Origin: Beijerinckiaceae bacterium
GTDB taxonomy: Bacteria > Pseudomonadota > Alphaproteobacteria > Rhizobiales > Beijerinckiaceae
Assembly (NCBI GenBank): GCA_947454485.1
Contig: CANGJJ010000009.1
Location: forward strand, 62,001 to 126,000
Reading direction: 5' to 3'
DNA length: 64,000 nucleotides
Shown: one piece after another, positions 58,784 to 64,000 of the stretch
How positions within the stretch are numbered: position 1 is the first letter of the stretch
How the letters are laid out: every line of letters begins with the position of its first letter
The notes under the pieces: generated by a model
What the model saw: only the letters and a program-made list of their open reading frames with translations
What the model was told of the DNA's origin: nothing
Database searches by the model: none
Translations under genes and position numbers: made by a program

Positions 58784-60772
58784 ATGACCACCACGAAGGT
58801 GAGAACCGCAAAAGGGCGTCGCAAGCCCGGCCGTCCCGTTGGTGCCAAGACCAAGGACAAGGTCAAAGATCCGCAGCTGAAGGCGCAGGCGAGCCCTGTT
58901 GCGGCCGCCCCAAAAACGGCAGCGCCCGCACCCACAGCACAGGCCCCCGCCCGCCAAAAGCAGACTGAGGCTGCTGCAACCGCAGCGCCCCCTCAACCCG
59001 CCATGCCCGACTTCGAAGCCCTGTCGCGCAACGCCGCTAAACTGGTCGAGGTCGGCGGCAAGGCTCTTGCGGCCTATGTGAAGCCACTCGAAGAAGGGCG
59101 CACCAATTCAGACCTTGCCGACAATGTTGGCGATGCCGTGAAGACTTTCGGCAAGGTAGCAGAGTTCTGGCTGTCTGATCCCAACCGAGCGATGCAAGCG
59201 CAGAGCGCGATTGCGACCGGATTTCTGGATCTGTGGTCCAACACGATGCGCCGCATGTCGGGTGAAGCAGATACACCTGATGTCGCCCCGCCCGATCCAT
59301 CAGACAAGCGCTTTGCTGATCCTGATTGGCACAAAAATCCGATCTTTAATTTTCTGCAACAGGCCTATTCGCTCACGACCAATTGGGCCAATGAGCTTGT
59401 TACTCATGCCGACAGCGTGGACCCTGCCACGCGTGAGCGCGCGCAATTTTATCTGCGACAAATTGCGGGCGCCGTATCGCCGTCGAATTTTCTGGCGACC
59501 AATCCCGAACTCATTCGCGAGACCTTCCGCGAGAATGGCGAAAATCTCGTGCGCGGCATGAAGATGTTTGCCGAAGATGTTGAGGCAGGCAAAGGCCAGC
59601 TGAAAATTCGACAGAGCGATCCCACCAAATTCCAGCTCGGCGTGAATATGGCTGTGACGCCGGGCAAGGTCGTGTTTCGCAATGACCTGTTCGAACTCAT
59701 TCAATATGCGCCCACAACAGCGCAGGTCTATAAGCGCCCCCTCCTCATCGTGCCGCCATGGATCAACAAATTCTATGTGCTGGACCTCAATCCAGAAAAG
59801 AGTTTTGTGCGCTGGGCCGTAGAGCAAGGCCTCACCGTCTTCGTTATTTCTTGGGTCAATCCTGATGAGCGTCAGGCTGAAAAAAGTTTTGAAGATTATA
59901 TCCGCGAAGGCGTGCTAACAGCCCTCTCCGCCATTGAAGATGCAACGGGCGAGAAAGAGGTCTCCGCGATCGGTTATTGCGTGGGTGGCACTTTGCTCGC
60001 GATGACACTGGCCTATATGGCTGGCACGAATGATCGACGCATCACCAGCGCGACCTTATTCACGACGCAAGTGGATTTCACCGATCCCGGCGACCTCAAA
60101 CATTTTGTCGATGAAGAGCGTATCCGCTCGATTGAAACCAAGATGGATGAGGCAGGCTATCTTGAAGGCGCACGCATGGCCTCGGCCTTCAATATGCTGC
60201 GCCCGAATGAGTTGATCTGGACCTATTTCGTCAACAACTATCTTAAGGGCAAAGAGCCCCCTGCGTTTGATCTGCTCGTGTGGAACTCCGACAATACGCG
60301 CATGCCGAAAGCCAATCATTCTTTCTATCTGCGCAATTGCTATCTGGAGAACAATTTCTCCAAGGGCAAGATCGTGATGAACAATGTGCGGCTTGATGTG
60401 TCGCGCGTGACAATCCCGATCTATAATCTTGCTGCGCGCGAAGATCATATCGCACCCGCCAAGTCGGTCTATACCGGCGCTAAATTATTCGGTGGCGAGA
60501 TGAAATATGTGCTCGCAGGGTCGGGCCATATCGCAGGCGTCGTCAATCCAGCCTCCAAGCCCAAATACCAATATTGGACAGGGCCGCGCCCAACAGGCGA
60601 ATTCGAAGATTGGCTGAAGACTGCGCAGGAACATCCCGGCACATGGTGGCTCGACTGGATCAGATGGATTGCGGCGCAAGCACCAGACATGGTGGAGGCG
60701 CGCATTCCAGGCGAGGGAAAACTCAAAGCCCTGTGCGATGCGCCCGGCGAATATGTGCGCGTGAAATCATAA
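58784..60772 (+). CDS. phaC: Class I poly(3-hydroxyalkanoate) synthase PhaC
   Basis: Polymerises hydroxyacyl-CoA into storage granules. The lipase-like box is GYCVGG with Cys399; the other catalytic residues fit Asp554 (AAREDHIAP) and His582 (SGHIAGVVNP). The PhaC N-terminal domain (SPSNFLATNPELIRETFREN) is present. At 662 residues it is longer than most class I enzymes (about 590) because of a Lys/Ala/Pro-rich extension of 70 residues that holds GRRKPGRPVGAKTK, similar to an AT-hook. Class III is excluded by length and the absence of phaE nearby. Confidence 0.95.
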   Translation: MTTTKVRTAKGRRKPGRPVGAKTKDKVKDPQLKAQASPVAAAPKTAAPAPTAQAPARQKQTEAAATAAPPQPAMPDFEALSRNAAKLVEVGGKALAAYVKPLEEGRTNSDLADNVGDAVKTFGKVAEFWLSDPNRAMQAQSAIATGFLDLWSNTMRRMSGEADTPDVAPPDPSDKRFADPDWHKNPIFNFLQQAYSLTTNWANELVTHADSVDPATRERAQFYLRQIAGAVSPSNFLATNPELIRETFRENGENLVRGMKMFAEDVEAGKGQLKIRQSDPTKFQLGVNMAVTPGKVVFRNDLFELIQYAPTTAQVYKRPLLIVPPWINKFYVLDLNPEKSFVRWAVEQGLTVFVISWVNPDERQAEKSFEDYIREGVLTALSAIEDATGEKEVSAIGYCVGGTLLAMTLAYMAGTNDRRITSATLFTTQVDFTDPGDLKHFVDEERIRSIETKMDEAGYLEGARMASAFNMLRPNELIWTYFVNNYLKGKEPPAFDLLVWNSDNTRMPKANHSFYLRNCYLENNFSKGKIVMNNVRLDVSRVTIPIYNLAAREDHIAPAKSVYTGAKLFGGEMKYVLAGSGHIAGVVNPASKPKYQYWTGPRPTGEFEDWLKTAQEHPGTWWLDWIRWIAAQAPDMVEARIPGEGKLKALCDAPGEYVRVKS

Positions 60773-60783
60773 AAGCCAGCAAC

Positions 60784-60806
60784 CTCGGCGTCAGGTCGAC
60801 GCCGAG
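60784..60806. terminator. Hairpin between convergent phaC and sufA
   Basis: A 9-base perfect stem CTCGGCGTC / GACGCCGAG with a 5-base loop lies 11 bases after the phaC stop and covers the sufA stop codon. No T-run follows on either strand, so it is at best a weak or Rho-assisted end for both units. Confidence 0.5.
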
Positions 60807-61183
60807 TCCTGCCCCAAAGCTTCAGGCTTGGCAGGCTCAATCGCCACGCTCTCACCACAGCCACACGCCGATGTCTGATTGGGATTGTTGAAGACAAAGC
60901 CAGACGAGAGTTTGGACGCTTCAAAATCCATCTGCGTGCCGAGCAAAAACAAAATAGCCTTGGGGTCGATCAAGACCTTCACGCCTTTGTCTTCGACGAC
61001 TTCGTCATGCGGGCCAACGCTCTGCGCCCATTCCATTGTATAAGACATGCCCGCGCAGCCGCCATTTTTGACGCCCACGCGCAAGCCCGCGACCGGTTGA
61101 TCCGCTGTCTCCATCATCTCACGCACGCGCTCTGCAGCGGCATCCGTCAGCGTCATGACCTTGAAGCGTGAAGCGCTTCCCAT
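60791..61183 (-). CDS. sufA: Iron-sulfur carrier SufA (A-type)
   Basis: A-type carrier (130 aa) that receives Fe-S clusters from SufBCD and hands them to apoproteins. The three Cys ligands are present: NGGCAGMSYTM and, near the end, SACGCGES. Start ATG 61183 has GGAG 6 bases upstream. Last gene of the suf unit in the window, 50 bases after sufT. Confidence 0.93.
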   Translation of the reverse strand: MGSASRFKVMTLTDAAAERVREMMETADQPVAGLRVGVKNGGCAGMSYTMEWAQSVGPHDEVVEDKGVKVLIDPKAILFLLGTQMDFEASKLSSGFVFNNPNQTSACGCGESVAIEPAKPEALGQDSAST

Positions 61184-61233
61184 TGCTCACTCCTGCATCG
61201 GCCGGGTTCAAGGCCCGACGAGCCTCATGATTG

Positions 61234-61608
61234 TCACCACATATCCAAAGCGACGCGCGCCTCATCAGACATGCGCGATTGATCCCACGGGGGATCAAAA
61301 ACCATACTCACTTTTGCACCGGACACGCCCGGCACGCCGCCAACTGCATTCTCCACCCAGCCCGGCATTTCGCCAGCAACAGGGCAGCCGGGAGCCGTCA
61401 GAGTCATATCGATATTGACGAAGCGATCATCGTCGACATCAATCTTATAGATAAGCCCCAACTCATAGATGTCGACCGGGATCTCGGGGTCGAACACTGT
61501 CTTGAGCGCAGCCACAAGATCTTCCGTCAACCGGTCGAGCTCTTCCGCGCTCAAAGCCTTGGGCAGTTCGAGTTCAGGCAGATTGCGCTGGATACCGTCT
61601 TCGTTCAT
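61234..61608 (-). CDS. sufT: SUF maturation protein SufT (MIP18/DUF59 family)
   Basis: 124-residue helper of Fe-S cluster assembly. The family motifs are DPEIPVDIYELGLIYKI and MTLTAPGCPVAGEMP with its conserved Cys; the end reads VSMVFDPPWDQSRMSDEAR. ATG 61608 (MNEDGIQRNLPEL) lies 7 bases after the sufS stop; the upstream open frame belongs to sufS sequence. Confidence 0.93.
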   Translation of the reverse strand: MNEDGIQRNLPELELPKALSAEELDRLTEDLVAALKTVFDPEIPVDIYELGLIYKIDVDDDRFVNIDMTLTAPGCPVAGEMPGWVENAVGGVPGVSGAKVSMVFDPPWDQSRMSDEARVALDMW

Positions 61609-61615
61609 CGCCGCC

Positions 61616-62839
61616 TCACGAGAACAGAGCTTCGGCTTTCGCCAAAGCATCAACGAGAACGTCAACCTCTTCCCGCGTATTATAGAGCGCAAAAGAGGCA
61701 CGGCAGGTGGAGGTCACACCAAAATGCTGCATGAGCGGCATAGCGCAATGCGTACCCGCGCGCACAGCAACGCCTGAGCGATCAATCACAGTTGCCACAT
61801 CATGCGCATGCGCACCCTTCATTTCGAAGGAGACAATCGCACCCTTCGTCTTGGCGCGACCAAAGATGCGAATGGAATTCATCCGCGCCAAACGCTCTTC
61901 AGCATAAAGACGCAGCTCATTCTCATGCGCATGGATCGCATCGCGGCCCACTGCATCCATATAGTCGAGCGCAGCACCAAGACCGATGGCTTCCACAATC
62001 GGCGGCGTACCTGCCTCAAAACGATGGGGCGGCGTATTATAGGTGACAGTGTCGGTCGTCACCGTCTCGATCATTTCACCACCACCTTCGAAAGGTGGCA
62101 TCTTCTCCAGCAAAGACTTTTTGCCGTAGAGAACACCAATGCCGGTGGGGCCATAAACTTTGTGACCGGTGAAGGCATAGAAGTCTGCATCAAGCGCGCG
62201 CACATCCACATTCAAATGCACAGCGCCTTGCGAACCATCCACCAGAACCGGCACGCCATGGGAATGGGCGATGCGAATAACATCGGCGATGGGCGTGATC
62301 GTGCCCAGCACATTCGACATATGCGTCATAGCGACCATTTTCGTGCGCGACGAAAAAGCGCGCTCATATTCGTCCATGCGCAGATTGCCGGCCTCATCAA
62401 TGCCGATCCATTTCAGTACTGCACCCTTGCGCTCGCGCAGAAAATGCCACGGCACAATATTGGAGTGATGCTCCATGATGGACAGGATGATCTCGTCACC
62501 CTCTCCAATCGACTGACCGATGGAATTGGCCACCAGATTGAGTGACTGCGTCGCCGAGCGCGTAAAGATAATCTCATCGCTTGAGGCGGCATTGAGAAAG
62601 CGACGCGTCGTCTCGCGCGCAGCCTCAAAAGCATCCGTCGCCGCATTGGCAAGATAATGCAGGCCGCGATGCACATTGGCATATTCATGCTCATAGGCAT
62701 GAACCATGCGATCAATCACAGCGCGCGGCTTTTGCGCAGATGCAGCATTGTCGAGATAGACAAGTGGCTTGCCATAGGGACGCTCGTTGAGGATCGGAAA
62801 ATCCTCGCGCAGCTTAGCCACATCAAAAGGAGCGCTCAT
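61616..62839 (-). CDS. sufS: Cysteine desulfurase SufS
   Basis: PLP enzyme (407 aa) that supplies sulfur for Fe-S clusters. The PLP lysine lies in FYAFTGHKVYGPTGIGVLYG and the active-site Cys in AVRAGTHCAMPLMQHFG. The N-terminus YGKPLVYLDNAASAQKPRAV is typical of SufS. Its ATG overlaps the sufD stop (ATGA), showing tight coupling. Confidence 0.97.
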   Translation of the reverse strand: MSAPFDVAKLREDFPILNERPYGKPLVYLDNAASAQKPRAVIDRMVHAYEHEYANVHRGLHYLANAATDAFEAARETTRRFLNAASSDEIIFTRSATQSLNLVANSIGQSIGEGDEIILSIMEHHSNIVPWHFLRERKGAVLKWIGIDEAGNLRMDEYERAFSSRTKMVAMTHMSNVLGTITPIADVIRIAHSHGVPVLVDGSQGAVHLNVDVRALDADFYAFTGHKVYGPTGIGVLYGKKSLLEKMPPFEGGGEMIETVTTDTVTYNTPPHRFEAGTPPIVEAIGLGAALDYMDAVGRDAIHAHENELRLYAEERLARMNSIRIFGRAKTKGAIVSFEMKGAHAHDVATVIDRSGVAVRAGTHCAMPLMQHFGVTSTCRASFALYNTREEVDVLVDALAKAEALFS

Positions 62840-64000
62840 GACTTGGCCCTCCCCGCAAGCCAGTGCGCGACACTAGCCTCCAGATGTTCACGGATCTCGT
62901 CCTGCACGATGAACTCCAACGCCTCGCGGGCAAAGCCCTCGATCATCAAGGCCTCGGCCTCAACACGCGGAATGCCGCGCGCCATCAGATAAAAGAGCTG
63001 GTTCTCGTCGAGCTGACCCACCGTTGCGCCATGGCCGCACACAACGTCATCCGCAAAGATCTCAAGCTCGGGCTTATTATACATGGCCGCGTCACCGCTC
63101 AGAAGGAGCGCTTGGCTCTTCATGCCGCCATCGGTCTTTTGCGCATGCTGGCGCACGATGACTTTACCCTGAAAGACGCCAGAGGCTTCGTCATCGACGA
63201 TATGTTTAAACAATTCGCGGCTCTCGCCATTGGGCACAGCATGATCGACAACAAGCGTTGTATCTGCGTGTTGCTTGCCCTTCAGCAAGCTCACACCGCG
63301 CATCGCGATCTTGGCATATTCACCAGAGCCACGCACAAAAAGCTGGCGACGCAACACATCGCCGGCGCAAACAAATGCGAAGGACTGGAAAGAACCACGC
63401 GCCGCCACATCGACAATGAGGCTTGAGACATGCACTTCGGGCTGTGCGTCGCGCGTCTCGAAGACATGCGAAAGCTCAGCCTCTTCGCCAACATGAGCCA
63501 CAAGCGCGCTGTGGCGCTGCACTTTGCCCTTGGCGGAGTGAACCTCATGCACCGTTGCCTTGGCGCGCGCGCCCATACGCAGCAGAACGCGCGACACATC
63601 GCCATGCGGCGCTTGGTCTTGTGAGGTAAAGATGATCTCGATGGGCGATGCGATCTCAGCGCCCTCAGCAATGTCGATCACCACACCATCGCGCATCATG
63701 GCAGCATTGAAGGCGACCATCGCATCATCACTGCCCTGGTCAGGGAAAAGTGACTTGATGAAAGCCTCGGTCCCATTGGTCAGGCAATCGCGCAAAGTCG
63801 AGACTTTGATACCCTTGGGAAGTGCGCCAGTGGGCATACTCGCAGCACCATCGCTGATGAGAATGCGCAGACCCGAGGCTGGCGCCAGCGGAGTGCCGAC
63901 GGCAACCGGATAGGCCTCGCGCATCAGTGCGCGCAGATCCGTATAGTGCCAGGCCTCGATGCGACGATGCGGCAGACCCTTTTCATGGAAGCGGTCATAG
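62836..64000 (-). CDS. sufD: SUF scaffold protein SufD (5' part beyond window)
   Basis: Subunit of the SufBCD scaffold. The open frame runs off the right edge: its first visible residues (YDRFHEKGLPHRRIEAWHYT) contain the SufD N-terminal signature GLP-x-R-R-x-E-x-W-x-Y-T-D-L, so the ATG at 63924 is internal and the true start is outside. The beta-helix core (GDAAMYNKPELEIFADDVVC) and the C-terminal helices are complete. Confidence 0.94.
   Translation of the reverse strand, partial: YDRFHEKGLPHRRIEAWHYTDLRALMREAYPVAVGTPLAPASGLRILISDGAASMPTGALPKGIKVSTLRDCLTNGTEAFIKSLFPDQGSDDAMVAFNAAMMRDGVVIDIAEGAEIASPIEIIFTSQDQAPHGDVSRVLLRMGARAKATVHEVHSAKGKVQRHSALVAHVGEEAELSHVFETRDAQPEVHVSSLIVDVAARGSFQSFAFVCAGDVLRRQLFVRGSGEYAKIAMRGVSLLKGKQHADTTLVVDHAVPNGESRELFKHIVDDEASGVFQGKVIVRQHAQKTDGGMKSQALLLSGDAAMYNKPELEIFADDVVCGHGATVGQLDENQLFYLMARGIPRVEAEALMIEGFAREALEFIVQDEIREHLEASVAHWLAGRAKS

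Noticed and set aside
1-64000. CRISPR arrays, tRNA/rRNA genes, insertion sequences
   Set aside because: No regular short direct repeats, cloverleaf-like or rRNA-like sequences, transposase motifs or terminal inverted repeats were found on reading; a tRNAscan/ISfinder run would confirm.

Overview
The window is almost entirely a flagellar regulon from an alphaproteobacterium of fairly high GC content (my impression, not computed). Lineage clues are the sufD-sufS-sufT-sufA order at the right edge, a class I PHA synthase, and a flagellar gene set close to the fla1 type of Rhodobacter sphaeroides (sigma-54 with FleQ and a FleT-like partner, then FliA/FlgM). Typical Caulobacter/Rhizobiales regulators (FliX, FlbT, FlaF, CtrA-type) are not seen. 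I cannot name the genus.

Layout. 1-3258 (minus): motB (cut by the left edge), motA and a 499-residue hook protein. 3371-3815 (plus): fliS. 3818-4909 (minus): fleQ-like master regulator. 5193-21036 (plus): one long operon, fleT-like regulator, fliEFGHIJKLMNOPQR, flhB and three unassigned genes. 21037-24339 (minus): a SwrB-like gene, a flgN-like gene and flgM, then flgA, flgT and flgP. 24517-29316 (plus): flhA, flhF, flhG, fliA. 29429-48018 (plus): a short hook/rod paralogue, two unknown genes, a second fliL, then flgBCD, a giant flgE, flgFGHIJ, a giant flgK and flgL. 48002-50316: an unknown membrane protein, a lytic transglycosylase and two small genes downstream of fliD. 50330-56883 (minus): fliD, two glycosylation-type enzymes, the flagellin, and a protein that ends like a flagellin. 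57084-58599: a Sel1-like protein, an unknown protein and a winged-helix regulator. 58784-60772: phaC. 60791-64000 (minus): sufA, sufT, sufS and sufD, the last cut by the right edge.

Regulation can be read from the DNA. Seven sites match TGGCAC-N5-TTGC exactly and one is near-perfect. They precede flgE, the fleT-like operon, flgP, flhA, the 29429 gene, flgB, fliD and, with one mismatch, the transglycosylase. Five sites share TAAAG-N15-CCGT and precede exactly the expected late genes: fliS, flgM, fliD, flagellin and the flagellin-tail protein. This suggests a cascade FleQ/FleT + sigma-54 -> basal body, hook and FliA -> filament genes, with FlgM in feedback.

The most unusual points are: giant FlgE (1695 aa) and FlgK (1638 aa) with tandem middle-domain repeats; three hook-type paralogues besides FlgF and FlgG; FlhB with NPKR in place of NPTH; FlhF that keeps its P-loop but has lost the DTAGR-type motif; a GT2/PIG-L fusion next to flagellin; FlgP/FlgT H-ring-type genes in an alphaproteobacterium; and a late-promoter protein with only a flagellin-like C-terminus. 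No tRNA, rRNA, CRISPR array or insertion sequence was seen. No stretch above about 300 bases lacks a gene; the longest gap is 4910-5192.
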